The notes beneath the pieces were generated by a model. It was not told the origin of the DNA, did no database searches, and was given only the letters and a program-made list of their open reading frames with translations. A DNA stretch of 64,000 nucleotides from Gammaproteobacteria bacterium (GTDB lineage: Bacteria > Pseudomonadota > Gammaproteobacteria > Pseudomonadales > Halieaceae): positions 1-64,000 of the forward strand of contig JAACDF010000019.1 of the NCBI GenBank assembly GCA_009937065.1. Direction: 5' to 3'. The position numbers and the translations under genes were made by a program. Within the stretch, counting starts at the first letter, position 1, and each line of letters opens with the position of its first letter. Shown here piece after piece: positions 50,211 through 59,570 of the stretch.

Positions 50211-50498
50211 CTACTGCATGGAATCAGCGCTCATAATCGATGACAAATCAATCGCGTGATCAAGAATACGCGTGACTTGAAGCTCCACATCGGGAGTGAA
50301 GGTAAAGCCAAGGAAGGCACAACGACCGAGCTCGATACAGCCCATCATAACCGCACCCTCATCAGAAGCATCGCCAATCATCTCTGACACGCCATTGAAG
50401 AAAAGGTATTGATCGAGCTCACCGGCTTTCATCAGATCAGCACACAATGCATCCAATGGATTTTTAATCTGGTCTATCACCACATCTGAAAAGTCCAT
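50211..50498 (-). CDS. conserved-looking hypothetical protein
   Basis: 95 residues, MDFSDVVIDQIKNPLDALCADL, with GGAG 5 nt before the ATG. It has a predicted mixed alpha/beta soluble character with three cysteines (ALCADL, MGCIEL and GRCAFL), no signal peptide and no membrane segment. No family is recognised. It is divergent from the DUF2835 gene. Confidence 0.65.
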   Translation of the reverse strand: MDFSDVVIDQIKNPLDALCADLMKAGELDQYLFFNGVSEMIGDASDEGAVMMGCIELGRCAFLGFTFTPDVELQVTRILDHAIDLSSIMSADSMQ

Positions 50499-50674
50499 AT
50501 TGTCTCCTGAACTGCTACTTCACATACGGTATCTGGTTACGGCAGCGCCGCCAACGAAAACTCCCAGGTTGCTCCAAAACGGACGAAGAACAGCTTGGGC
50601 GTTTAACAGTGGTATGTGTGAAAAAAACCAACTTTTATGTAAGGCTAAGCCAATCGGAAACATCGGAAACATGA

Positions 50675-50899
50675 ATGGCCGTCAGGCAATCCCTATTTTC
50701 AATTGATCTTGAGTACGACGAGGCGCGCGTCTTTTACACCGGTGCGAAGAATCGTGTGCAAGTCACTGCCAACGACGGCAAGACGATCAATTTACCGTGG
50801 TCGATGCTTCAACCGTTCTTTACACCATCGGGCGTACAAGGGCAGTTCGTAATCCAGTACACCGACGAAGGAAAAATGCTCAAAATCGACAGATTGTAG
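50675..50899 (+). CDS. DUF2835 domain protein
   Basis: 74 residues, the whole length of the family. The pattern YTGAKNRVQVTANDGKTINLPWSMLQPFFT followed by GVQGQFVI matches DUF2835, small gammaproteobacterial proteins of unknown function. The 175 nt upstream contain the short repeat CGGAAACATCGGAAACATG just before the start. It is convergent with the phosphotransferase gene. Confidence 0.88.
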   Translation: MAVRQSLFSIDLEYDEARVFYTGAKNRVQVTANDGKTINLPWSMLQPFFTPSGVQGQFVIQYTDEGKMLKIDRL

Positions 50900-50923
50900 C
50901 GGTCTAAAACGGGAGTTATGCCG

Positions 50924-51988
50924 CTACTTTAATCTCTGAATGGCGCGTTCCGCTCCATTGAGGGCTTTCAAAATCCCCTCACGTAAGCCGTCCATGTCGA
51001 CACCCTCAGTGCTCTTTTGACCGGCGCGATAACGCGCATACACACCGTGCAAGATAGCCGCTGTCTTCCAGTTATTAAATCCGACGTAGTAATCGAGAAG
51101 ATCCACCGGAAACCCTGTTCGCTCTGAGTAGCGCTGAGCCAGCTCTGCGCGGAAGGGGAATCCAGGAACTGCAGTGGGTGCGGTGGGCTCAAGGTGAGGG
51201 TCGTCGGCACTCTCGGGCCAAGCACGAAGCGTGTAGCCCAAATCAGCCAGTGGATCACCCAGCGTCGCCAGTTCCCAATCAAGCACAGCTGATACCTTTG
51301 AGTCCTGACCAAATAAGCAGTTGTGCAAATAGTAGTCACCGTGAACCACGCTGGCGGTCACCTGCTCTGGCTGGTTGGCAAGGAAGTAGTCTTTAAAGTC
51401 ATGGGCGCGAGGGTCGTCCAGTTCCGCATAGGCAATGGAAGATTCCCATGACCGATACCAGGCTTTAATTTGGCGCCCAACGTAGTCCTCTTTCTTGCCA
51501 AGCGTGGAGAGTCCAATAGCGTCAGGATCTAGCACATGCATGTCCGCCAAGGTGTCGATAAACGAATACGCTAGAGTCCTCCTTTGCCCTTCAGGAACCC
51601 ACGCCAACGTATCTTCATTGCTAAATAGTGGTCGGCCCTCCGAAAAGCCCATCACATAGAAGCGGGCTCCAGTTACCGATAGATCCTCACAAAAGCCGAT
51701 GGGTTCTGGCACGGGAAACCCTTGCGGTGCAAAAGCGGCGATTAACGACCACTCCCGGTTCATGTCGTGAGCTTTTGGTAAGAGTTCGCCCATGGGCGGA
51801 CGACGTACGACAGCTCGCTTACCCGAGTCATCCTCCAGCCTATAGGTCAAATTAGAGTGCCCGCCCTCTAATCGCGTCCATGAAAAAGGCGGCTTAAAGT
51901 AATCGGTGTTTGCAGCAATCCAAGCCTCTACCGCCGGAATGTCGTAACCCTCAGCTAATCTTGTTTGCTCGTTTTGATTATTGTTCAT
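50924..51988 (-). CDS. APH-family phosphotransferase (ACAD10/11-type)
   Basis: 354 residues from MNNNQNEQTRLAEGYD; a GTG five codons upstream is an alternative. The kinase-like fold has GGHSNLTYRLEDDSGKRAVVRRPP at about 45-66, the catalytic loop VVHGDYYLHNCLF near 212 and the metal motif VLDWELATLGDPLADLGY near 234. Related proteins act with acyl-CoA dehydrogenases in fatty or hydroxy acid catabolism, which suits the acyl-CoA ligase and CoA-transferase nearby. It is not expected to be an antibiotic-resistance enzyme. Confidence 0.9.
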   Translation of the reverse strand: MNNNQNEQTRLAEGYDIPAVEAWIAANTDYFKPPFSWTRLEGGHSNLTYRLEDDSGKRAVVRRPPMGELLPKAHDMNREWSLIAAFAPQGFPVPEPIGFCEDLSVTGARFYVMGFSEGRPLFSNEDTLAWVPEGQRRTLAYSFIDTLADMHVLDPDAIGLSTLGKKEDYVGRQIKAWYRSWESSIAYAELDDPRAHDFKDYFLANQPEQVTASVVHGDYYLHNCLFGQDSKVSAVLDWELATLGDPLADLGYTLRAWPESADDPHLEPTAPTAVPGFPFRAELAQRYSERTGFPVDLLDYYVGFNNWKTAAILHGVYARYRAGQKSTEGVDMDGLREGILKALNGAERAIQRLK

Positions 51989-52170
51989 CGGCGACTCAGT
52001 CACTGGATATCAGACATTTATTCAGATCGTACTTAGGCTTTGATCAGCTGCCAAATCGAATTCACTGATAACCCCTATTGCGGTAGAGCCAATTAGACCA
52101 GCAGGCAGTTATAGTGCGATGACTCTAATTCAGCTTAGACCAACAACGCCCGTTGAGGCGAGGAGGCTTT

Positions 52171-52449
52171 GTGCTATATCACATCCTTTGTCACGACAAA
52201 CCCGGAAGCCTACAAACGCGACTAGATAACCGAGATGCTCATTTAGCTGCGGTGAAAGCTCTCGGCGATCATCTTTTTGCGGCAGGCCCCTTGCTCAATG
52301 GGAATGACGAAATGATTGGATCAGTGCTTATTATCGACTTCGATGATGACGCCTCCGCCGAAGCTTTTTGTGAGCAAGACCCGTACGCAAAAGCAGGGTT
52401 ATTTGAGCAGGTGACTGTCACGCGCTGGCGGAAAACATTGCCGGCCTGA
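52171..52449 (+). CDS. YciI family protein
   Basis: 92 residues from GTG (MLYHILCHDKPGSLQTRLDNRDAHL), chosen because AGGAGG lies just upstream; the track start is six codons earlier. The ferredoxin-like YciI fold has the conserved HxxHL-type NRDAHLAAVKAL and FCEQDPYAKAGLFEQVTV with the family Asp-Pro-Tyr. Biochemical role unknown. It is divergent from the phosphotransferase gene across 182 nt. Confidence 0.9.
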   Translation: MLYHILCHDKPGSLQTRLDNRDAHLAAVKALGDHLFAAGPLLNGNDEMIGSVLIIDFDDDASAEAFCEQDPYAKAGLFEQVTVTRWRKTLPA

Positions 52450-52493
52450 GGATCCACAGCCGACACGGGTGCGTCTTAGTTAGAGCTTGATGC

Positions 52494-54677
52494 CTAGCTA
52501 AAGACGTCAAAGGTGTGCGAAAACTTCAAAATCCACTCGCGCCGCTTTTCGGTGAACAGGCCCACGTCGTCATCTCGTGTTTCGTTATAAACGAGGTAGA
52601 AACCCGCGTCAGCCGATGTCAGCCACGCGAATCGGATATTCGACGCGACGACATCAGTCGCATCGTTATATTGCACCAGAGCCTGAAGCGAGACCTTGGG
52701 ATTAAACGAATAGGTCATTCGCAGTGAGCCCACATTAATCTCTAGCTTTTCGGAGCTATTGGGACGCTGAATCTCGTTATAAGTCCATCCCAAGCGCGCA
52801 TTAAACGTCTCACCAATTCGGTATCTGAGACTTGGCGTTAGCTGCGTACGGTCACCACCAAAAAAACCGCCAATCTTTGCAGTTACATCAAACGATAGCG
52901 GCTGACTATCGTCAGTCATAAGAACCAGCTGCAGCTCTTCATCATCGTAATCCCCCGCCTCGACGATTTGGCCGGGCGCAAGCTCAAAGTCTTCACGAAC
53001 TCCTTCATGCAACAGATTCACACCTGTATGAATCTCAAAGCCTGACTTCCATTCCCAATGATTATCAAGGTGGAAGAACCCTGTCTCGTGCAGGCCATCG
53101 CCACCCCAGTAGCCTCGGTAAGCAATATGGGGCCGGAGCTCAAGCAGATGTTTCCACGACGGATCCCGCCATCGTTTCAACGCGAACAGCCAGCCGCGTT
53201 TAAAATCTGTTCGCTGTAGAAAGCCAACCTCGGGATTAAAGTTTTCACCTACCTCTGTGAAACTTGCTGAATAGGACCACTCCTGCGTATCCGCCGCCGC
53301 CGAAAGGTAGAGGGCGGTGTCGTCGCCGTTTAACCCCGGCGTATCGGTTTTAGCAAAAAAGCCCGAGAGTAAACCGTCATCACCCAAACCTAACTGCCCA
53401 TCCACCGAATAGGTCCGGTTGTAATGATCAGGTCCACCATCAAGGGATCCATTTTCCTCTTTATTTACTACTAGGAATCCAAGACTTGAGCGGTTTTCGA
53501 ACTCCTGACTGACTCTCGCCACACTGAAATCCGTCTGCGGCACGATACCGGGTACTTCATCCGCCTGCATGTGGAGCAGACCCACATTAGTCGCTTCACC
53601 CACTTTCCCTGACAGACGTGCACCTGCCTTTATCGGTATCTGGCTGCCGTCACTGGCAATACCAATCCGCCGACTAAAAAACAGCTCTACCTCACGCGAG
53701 ACACCGACTGAAAACTGCCCGGCGTTCTCGAGAAAAAATGGCCGCTGCTCAGGTAGGAATAGACTGAATCGATCGAGGTTAATCTGAAACTCATCAACCT
53801 CCACTTGCGCAAAGTCGGTGTTGTAGGTCATGTCCAACGTCAAACTTGGCGTCACAGAGTATTTGATATCAAAGCCCAATTCCTGCTCGCTCAAACTTTG
53901 AATGCGATTCCCATTTCGCTCCTTGGCCAACCCATAGGGCGTTATTTTTAAATTTCGCTGTCGCGGCGCCGATATGTTCCCGACGCGACCCGCATCGGCG
54001 AGGCGTGAGAGGCTGTATTGCCGAGATATGGGTGCCCAATAGGCAACCTCGTTATTGCGTCGGATGGTGCGCTTAAAATTAAAGCCCCAGCTATGAACAT
54101 CTGCATTGCCAAAACGCAGTGACTTAAACGGGATTTCGAACTCAGCAGACCAGCCATAATCGCCTATCTTTGTCGCTACCTGCCAATTGGTATCCCAGTT
54201 GAGATTGAAGCCAGCTCCTCGGCTCATTGCGCCGCTAGCTTCCTTACTTACCTGCGCATCGTATTCGATACCCGCCGGGTTAGTGCCGAAGACGAAGCCA
54301 TTTTGCTGATCCCGAAAAGCATCAATGATGAAACTGAAGCTGTCACCATTATCTAACGATGCATCACGCCGGCTATCCGCAACGATGATGCCCGCAGGAT
54401 TGTCATCGTAAGCAACGACGCCGATGTACAAAGTGGTGTCGGTGTAGCCGATGTAGACATCGGTTTGCTGCGTTGACGGCGCACCCTCGACGGGACGCTG
54501 TTGCCAGAAGCCACTCAGTGTTCGCTTGCCCCAGGCAGCATCGCCCAGAACATCGCCATCGATCACAGGCTTACTCAATAACCTCACCGCATCAGCGGAC
54601 GGTTCAGCAAGGCCATATGGGGACCAAGAAAAAAAGGCAACTACAAAAATCGAGCGGCATAGAGCGCGTAAAATCAC
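52494..54677 (-). CDS. DUF5916 outer-membrane-like protein with CBM9-type N-terminal domain
   Basis: 727 residues. The signal peptide is about 1-24 (start GTG). Residues about 35-215 form a CBM9-like beta-sandwich (PVIDGDVLGDAAWGKRTL, VYIGYTDTTLYIGVVAYDD). The rest is DUF5916, rich in alternating beta strands and ending in FSHTFDVFS. The terminal phenylalanine-containing strand is compatible with an outer-membrane barrel. The function of the family is not established. The perfect palindrome AGGGCTAGCCCT lies directly upstream of the start. Confidence 0.9.
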   Translation of the reverse strand: MILRALCRSIFVVAFFSWSPYGLAEPSADAVRLLSKPVIDGDVLGDAAWGKRTLSGFWQQRPVEGAPSTQQTDVYIGYTDTTLYIGVVAYDDNPAGIIVADSRRDASLDNGDSFSFIIDAFRDQQNGFVFGTNPAGIEYDAQVSKEASGAMSRGAGFNLNWDTNWQVATKIGDYGWSAEFEIPFKSLRFGNADVHSWGFNFKRTIRRNNEVAYWAPISRQYSLSRLADAGRVGNISAPRQRNLKITPYGLAKERNGNRIQSLSEQELGFDIKYSVTPSLTLDMTYNTDFAQVEVDEFQINLDRFSLFLPEQRPFFLENAGQFSVGVSREVELFFSRRIGIASDGSQIPIKAGARLSGKVGEATNVGLLHMQADEVPGIVPQTDFSVARVSQEFENRSSLGFLVVNKEENGSLDGGPDHYNRTYSVDGQLGLGDDGLLSGFFAKTDTPGLNGDDTALYLSAAADTQEWSYSASFTEVGENFNPEVGFLQRTDFKRGWLFALKRWRDPSWKHLLELRPHIAYRGYWGGDGLHETGFFHLDNHWEWKSGFEIHTGVNLLHEGVREDFELAPGQIVEAGDYDDEELQLVLMTDDSQPLSFDVTAKIGGFFGGDRTQLTPSLRYRIGETFNARLGWTYNEIQRPNSSEKLEINVGSLRMTYSFNPKVSLQALVQYNDATDVVASNIRFAWLTSADAGFYLVYNETRDDDVGLFTEKRREWILKFSHTFDVFS

Positions 54678-54787
54678 AGGGCTAGCCCTAGAAAGGAGGA
54701 CAGATTGTCAAAGGCTAAGGGTACCATCCGTGGGAGGTCCCGCTCTGAGCCCTACCCCTCGGGCGTTAGGCCGATTGGAGGATATTC

Positions 54788-54810
54788 GTCACATTTGAGT
54801 ACAATGTGAC
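54788..54810. promoter_or_regulatory. perfect 23-bp palindrome, candidate operator
   Basis: GTCACATT-N7-AATGTGAC is a perfect 8-bp dyad, about 110 nt before the DUF5916 gene and 17 nt after the acyl-CoA synthetase stop. The order of half sites is not that of a CRP box. No T run follows, so an operator is as likely as a terminator. Confidence 0.45.
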
Positions 54811-54826
54811 CGGAACAACACCTTCC

Positions 54827-56476
54827 TTAGCGCCAACAAATTACCAAGGTTTTACGCTCCGCGGACTCAACCGCCATCGCCGCGGCCTCCTCATCAAACC
54901 GATCTGAAATTTGGTCCCGTTTTATTTTCAGTGTTGGCGTCAATACGCCATTTTCGATACTCCAAGGCTCATAAGTCAGAATCGCCCCCCCCATCCGCGC
55001 ATGCTTTTCGACCACACCGTTCAACTGCTCCAAGGTCTTGAGCACAGATGCCTCGATGACATCACGGGGCGCATCGCGCATGGTCTCCGATACCACGGCC
55101 ACCATAATCGTTTTGTTCATACCCAATCCAACGAGGCACTGCTGCTCAACACAGGGATTGTCGGCAAACTGCGCCTCAATAGGGGTGGGTGCAACGAATT
55201 TTCCCTGAATCGTTTTGAAGTAATCTTTGATCCGGCCCGTGATATACAGGAACCCGTCTTCATCCTGTCGGAAGCGATCGCCGGTATGCAGCCAACCATC
55301 TTGGATTAGCTCAGCCGTTTTGTCCGGCTGCTTGTAGTAGCCAGGTGTGCAACCGTCAGCTCTAATCGCTAACTCACCCTCATCGGTGATCTTGATATCA
55401 ACCCCAGGTGCCGCCTTGCCCAATGAGCCAAGACGTCGTGCACCTTCCCGACTGATAATCAGACTCATCGCCTCTGTCTGACCGAATCCTTCCATCAAAG
55501 AAATACCCACACTGTCCCACCACTCCATCAGCGGCGCCGGTAGCGGGGCAGATCCCGTGAGGTGAAACTCGCAGCGGTCGAGACCCAGTGCTGTCTGGAC
55601 CGTATGGGCGATTGCCTCTGGGTTGGCACCCAATGCAGCATCAAACGCCTCCCGCCCACCAAACTTGGCCAGAATTGCCTGCTGAAGTTGCTCCCAAACC
55701 CGAGGGGCTCCAAAGAAGAAAGTGGGTCGCGTCCGCTGCATGTCGCGGCCTAGAAATTCCAACCCCTCGTTGAAGCTTACAGGCGCTCCGTGGCACAGCG
55801 ACGTAAATTCAATGACCTGTCGCTCGGCTAAGTGCGACAGAGGCAAGTAGGAGAAGTAAATGGGATCCGCCTCGATCGCGAGGAACTCACTGCCGCGTCG
55901 AATAGGGATAACGTTGCTATCGTTGGTTTGAATTACACCTTTGGGTCGACCCGTAGTACCGGAGGTGAAAATGAGTGCGATCATGTCATCGTGCTTAGGA
56001 ATGTGGCTGGGGCTCTCACCCTCACCTTCGCTCAGTAGCTGATCCCATGTCAGCGTCGCCTCAGGAATATCGGCACCTGGCAAGCTGATGATAGTCACGT
56101 CATCGGCAAGCACCTCTTTGACTCGGTCCCAGTTCTCCGCCTCGCCCACAAAGATGGCTTTGGATTCCGTAAATTCGGCAATGTACTGAGCAACATCCGC
56201 GTTCAATGTAGTGAAAAGACCCACGCTGACATTGCCCGCTGCCATGATAGCGAGGTCCGCAAAGAACCAATGTGCCCTGTTTCGTGACAAGAGCAGAATT
56301 TTGGTTTCTTTGTCGAATCGCTGCTCTAGGGCAGATGCAACCGCATGAATTTGGCGCCGGCTTTCTCTCCAAGAATAATCGTCACTGCCCTCGCCTTTAA
56401 AATCACGCAGCCAGATCTCATCGGATTTCTCTGCTGCCCACTGATCGAGGTAAGCCAACAAGGTATCGTGTTCCAT
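54827..56476 (-). CDS. AMP-binding long-chain acyl-CoA synthetase-like protein
   Basis: 549 residues from MEHDTLLAYLDQWAAEKSDE; GAGG 8 nt upstream selects this ATG over the track start 28 codons earlier. The adenylate-forming motifs IFTSGTTGRPKGVIQT, GFGQTEAM and GWLHTGDRFRQDEDGFLYITGRIKDYFKT are intact. It activates fatty or similar acids to acyl-CoA. The length and the FKTIQGKFVAP variant of the lid motif fit a long-chain or bubblegum-like ligase. Stands alone in tandem with DUF5916. Confidence 0.92.
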   Translation of the reverse strand: MEHDTLLAYLDQWAAEKSDEIWLRDFKGEGSDDYSWRESRRQIHAVASALEQRFDKETKILLLSRNRAHWFFADLAIMAAGNVSVGLFTTLNADVAQYIAEFTESKAIFVGEAENWDRVKEVLADDVTIISLPGADIPEATLTWDQLLSEGEGESPSHIPKHDDMIALIFTSGTTGRPKGVIQTNDSNVIPIRRGSEFLAIEADPIYFSYLPLSHLAERQVIEFTSLCHGAPVSFNEGLEFLGRDMQRTRPTFFFGAPRVWEQLQQAILAKFGGREAFDAALGANPEAIAHTVQTALGLDRCEFHLTGSAPLPAPLMEWWDSVGISLMEGFGQTEAMSLIISREGARRLGSLGKAAPGVDIKITDEGELAIRADGCTPGYYKQPDKTAELIQDGWLHTGDRFRQDEDGFLYITGRIKDYFKTIQGKFVAPTPIEAQFADNPCVEQQCLVGLGMNKTIMVAVVSETMRDAPRDVIEASVLKTLEQLNGVVEKHARMGGAILTYEPWSIENGVLTPTLKIKRDQISDRFDEEAAAMAVESAERKTLVICWR

Positions 56477-56606
56477 TAAATCGCCTCTTTGGGATTTTTT
56501 GTTTTTATGGCGCTCAGAGTGTCGCTCTCTTGCCCATTCTGAGCATGCCAGACTGCCCAACTAAGGCAAGAGCGCGGTTCTCGCAAAACTCAGTTGAGGG
56601 GGCGCA

Positions 56607-57746
56607 TCAGGATGCTGCGCAGGACCGAATAGTGTTGAAGTCTGATAGCTGAGCGTCGCCTCCAATCAGGCCATCATTCTTACCGGCTTCGCTGAAGTGC
56701 ATCAATAAAAGCGTCTGCGAATCGGGCTCGAACTCTTGGGTAGGTGGCTCAAACGATGCGCGGTAGCGCGTCTCATTGCTGATGCGAACCTCATCGACCA
56801 AGCCATTGAGAACCTCGTAATAGCCGCGACAGCAGTTGTTGCCACCAATCGCGATATTCTGATATCCCAGCTGGGCAGGGCGGGCGCGGAACTCTTTTTC
56901 TGCCGCCAGTTCGCCATCGACAAACAAGCGCATCAACCCCTCCTCGTTGGTCGAGGCGACGTGCACCCAGCGGTTTTTAGGTACCAGGTAATCGGAAGTC
57001 AGGCCCCTCGAGTTTGCCAATGTTCCATCGATAGAAAACCAGCCACGGAGCAAGCCATCCTTATCCACTGAGAGCCGGTACTCGCGTCCGCGTCCTGATC
57101 CGGAGTACTTATCTACGATAACGCCACCGCGCGAGTAATCCCGCAGGAAGACCCGTGCCTCGATGGTGTAATAGTCGTCAAGGTGGAGTTCTTGCGTATT
57201 GCTGACAGTGATTGCCTGCGAACCCTGATAGGGATCAAAGTCTGCGGACATGCCACAGAACGCACTGCTGTCATCCTCCGTCTCAGGCGCACAGTCGGCT
57301 TGGCCCTTCTCACAATTAGTTATCTTAAGGAGTCCATCGGCACTCCCCTTGGTCGTATGGTCAATCAGAATTCTGGTGTCATCGACCAACAAAATGAGAT
57401 CTATAGCGGGTTCTCTTTCAGTTACACCAATCTTTAATTTGTATCGCCCCGCGATTGGCTGGAAGGGGAGCATCAACTTAATTCGGGAGGCGTTGTAATC
57501 GATTAGTCGTGGTTCGAAGAGGCGGTCTGCATCTTCAGCCCCAAAAAAGATTTTGTAATCCGGATTGCTGAGCAACTGCTCTCCATAAACATTTAGGCGC
57601 GGACCGCTCATCTGGACCTGAAAAACAGGACCCGCCTCCAAAGTAGACGGGTGAGAAGCCCACAAAACCGCAGGTGTTGACAGGAACAACACCACGATCA
57701 GGACAGCATGTTTAACCGCTCGTAATTCTCTCAATTGGGTTTTCAC
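56607..57746 (-). CDS. secreted LamG/concanavalin A-like domain protein
   Basis: 379 residues. The N-terminal signal segment is about 12-30 (AVLIVVLFLSTPAVLWASH). A beta-rich domain follows at about 35-130, then a C-terminal LamG/concanavalin-like domain at about 175-365 (YYTIEARVFLRDYSRGG, RWVHVASTNEEGLMRLFVDGELAAE, LVDEVRISNETRYRASF). Four cysteines are notable: CEKGQADC and a CC pair. It probably binds carbohydrate or cell-surface ligands. The start is a GTG without a clear Shine-Dalgarno, so it is uncertain. Confidence 0.85.
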   Translation of the reverse strand: MKTQLRELRAVKHAVLIVVLFLSTPAVLWASHPSTLEAGPVFQVQMSGPRLNVYGEQLLSNPDYKIFFGAEDADRLFEPRLIDYNASRIKLMLPFQPIAGRYKLKIGVTEREPAIDLILLVDDTRILIDHTTKGSADGLLKITNCEKGQADCAPETEDDSSAFCGMSADFDPYQGSQAITVSNTQELHLDDYYTIEARVFLRDYSRGGVIVDKYSGSGRGREYRLSVDKDGLLRGWFSIDGTLANSRGLTSDYLVPKNRWVHVASTNEEGLMRLFVDGELAAEKEFRARPAQLGYQNIAIGGNNCCRGYYEVLNGLVDEVRISNETRYRASFEPPTQEFEPDSQTLLLMHFSEAGKNDGLIGGDAQLSDFNTIRSCAAS

Positions 57747-57764
57747 CTGAAAGCTCTAGCGCCG

Positions 57765-57808
57765 TAATCGCGAAGTAATCGCGAAATAATCGCGAAATAA
57801 TCGGTTAG
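57765..57808. repeat. four 11-bp tandem repeats (TAATCGCGAAA) upstream of LamG gene
   Basis: Units TAATCGCGAAG, TAATCGCGAAA, TAATCGCGAAA and TAATCGGTTAG follow without gaps, the last degenerate, then a further TAATAG. Each full unit has the palindrome TCGCGA. The 11-bp period puts the units on roughly one face of the helix, as expected for cooperative protein binding. Confidence 0.8.
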
Positions 57809-58008
57809 TAATAGTGTAATGCGCACGCGAAAAAAACTTTCCGAGTACCTAAGAGACAAATTGGACAAAAAGCCTGTCTTAAAAGTGTTGTATTAAAAGC
57901 ATCGCTACTGTCACTAGATGGGACTTACCAATAATAGCCTGTCCAATATCGCTCGCGCCACGGGTCATAACGAAGCGCTTACCTTTAACTGTTATCGACT
58001 GTGACTAT

Positions 58009-58036
58009 TTTTCTGTCACGTCTTTTCTGTCACGTC
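58009..58036. repeat. 14-bp tandem duplication
   Basis: TTTTCTGTCACGTC occurs twice head to tail, 17 nt downstream of the CaiB-type gene's stop codon. It may be simple slippage; no clear function. Confidence 0.8.
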
Positions 58037-58053
58037 TCGCTCTTTAAGACTAA

Positions 58054-59232
58054 CTACGCGACGACACCGTTAGAACTGAGCTTACCGATGTCAGCGTCAC
58101 TCACGCCGAAGCTCTCTAGCACCTCACGAGTGTGCTGCCCGTGTGTAGGCGCGCCGCTCCCTGGCTCCAACCGCTCACCGCCAAACAAGGGTGGCGCGAG
58201 AATACGCCTAGACGAGCCCGCGACAGGATGGTCGTAAATATCCACCGTACCATTGGCCGATAACTGCTCTTGTGCGAGCACCTCGTCTCGCGTCATGACC
58301 TTGGCGCAGGGCACATCGACTTCACGTAACCGCCTCACCATTTCGTTACAGCTCAGCTCGGCACATCGCTCGGAAGCGAGGCCTTTGAGCACACGGATGT
58401 TGCGCATTTGGTTCTCAAACGTCGCAAATCGCTCATCTTCCAAAAGATGCTGCATATCAATGGATGTCAGGAAACGCTTCTGCATCTCATAACTGCCGGC
58501 TGAGATGATGACGCCGCCATCGCTGCATAGCCACGGATCATAGAGAATATCGATGAGCATTCCACCCTGCTCATGATCGTCACTAAGCAAGGTGTGATTT
58601 TGAAAGCCATCCAGGAAGATGAAGAAAAGCCCAGAATCGATCATAGAGAGGTCTATGTGCTGGCCTACCCCAGTTCGCTCTCGCAAGAAGAGCGCGCTTG
58701 TAACCGCTTGGCAGGCAGTGTAGCCCGTGATCTTGTCGCACAAGAGCGTCCGCATGAATGCAGGCTCATTACCTTTACCTTGAGTGGCAGCAACCCCCGC
58801 GTGAGCTTGGATGATGGGATCGTAAGCAGGCGCGCTACTCATGGGGCCTTGCGTACCGAAGCCAGATATTGCGGTGTAGATGAGCTTTGGGTTGATGCCA
58901 CGAAGCGTCTCCGACCCCAAACCCAACTTGTCCATGACGCCGGGGCGGAAGTTGTGAATGACCACATCGACCGATGGAATCATCGCCTTGATGACGCGCA
59001 CGCCATCCTCTGACTTTAAGTCGATCCGCAGCGACTCCTTGCCTCGATTGCAGTTGGCAAATAACGCTGAAATATCAGCCTTGCGAGCACCGATGTAGCG
59101 CATAGGGTCGCCAATCGCCATGGGCTCCACCTTGACAACACGTGCGCCTTGCTCCGCCATCATCATCGAGGCAAGTGACGCTGTAATCATGGTTGAAAAT
59201 TCAAGAATCGTGATTGACTCAAGTGGCTTCAT
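58054..59232 (-). CDS. CaiB/BaiF family (class III) CoA-transferase
   Basis: 392 residues. Begins MKPLESITILEFSTMITASLASMMMAEQGARVVKVE, the family's N-terminal nucleotide-fold signature. CNRGKESLRIDLKSEDG is near 63, and the candidate catalytic aspartate in PAYDPIIQAHAGV is near 145. Length near 400 is normal. It would transfer CoA between carboxylic acids; substrates cannot be read from sequence. It is alone on its strand here, but the nearby phosphotransferase and acyl-CoA ligase point to carboxylic acid catabolism. Confidence 0.94.
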   Translation of the reverse strand: MKPLESITILEFSTMITASLASMMMAEQGARVVKVEPMAIGDPMRYIGARKADISALFANCNRGKESLRIDLKSEDGVRVIKAMIPSVDVVIHNFRPGVMDKLGLGSETLRGINPKLIYTAISGFGTQGPMSSAPAYDPIIQAHAGVAATQGKGNEPAFMRTLLCDKITGYTACQAVTSALFLRERTGVGQHIDLSMIDSGLFFIFLDGFQNHTLLSDDHEQGGMLIDILYDPWLCSDGGVIISAGSYEMQKRFLTSIDMQHLLEDERFATFENQMRNIRVLKGLASERCAELSCNEMVRRLREVDVPCAKVMTRDEVLAQEQLSANGTVDIYDHPVAGSSRRILAPPLFGGERLEPGSGAPTHGQHTREVLESFGVSDADIGKLSSNGVVA

Positions 59233-59570
59233 ATCGGCTCCGTCGCTTTTTATTCATATGCCTAAGGAGACGCTAGTGGCAGACCAAGCGATAATCAAGT
59301 GATGACTCAAGAATCACATCCAGCGGATCGCACCCTAACCAGTCTTCAACACCAAAAAGGTGAACAGGCAGAGGTTATGCCGGCTCCTAAAGACATGCGC
59401 TCCCAAAATAGCCATAGAGAAATCTAGACGTCACATGGCGAATGACACCACTAAAACCAAACATTGGATGAACATACCCATGCCTAAAAATAACGGTGAT
59501 TACCGCCTTGATGTTTTCTAAGCTAGGCGCACGACAATTTGGCGACAATACGCAAAAAGAAAAGCGTATT
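59233..59570. other. intergenic region between CaiB and sulfotransferase genes
   Basis: 338 nt. It should hold the CaiB promoter (minus strand). A 41-codon plus-strand frame (59302-59427) was considered and not supported. No repeats or hairpins of note. Confidence 0.6.

Larger units (their letters stand above)
57747..58053. other. intergenic region upstream of the LamG gene
   Basis: 307 nt without a gene. It contains the 11-bp tandem repeats at 57765-57808 next to the LamG start and two adjacent copies of TTTTCTGTCACGTC (58009-58022 and 58023-58036) just after the CaiB stop. It should carry the LamG promoter and the CaiB transcript end. Confidence 0.7.

Noticed and set aside
50924-51988. Aminoglycoside phosphotransferase (resistance gene)
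   Set aside because: The kinase fold is shared, but sequence layout and context match the ACAD10/11-type catabolic family, not drug-modifying enzymes.
59302-59427. 41-codon plus-strand ORF starting MTQESHPADRTL in the CaiB-sulfotransferase spacer
   Set aside because: No Shine-Dalgarno, low-complexity polar composition and no recognisable family; it is expected by chance in 338 nt.
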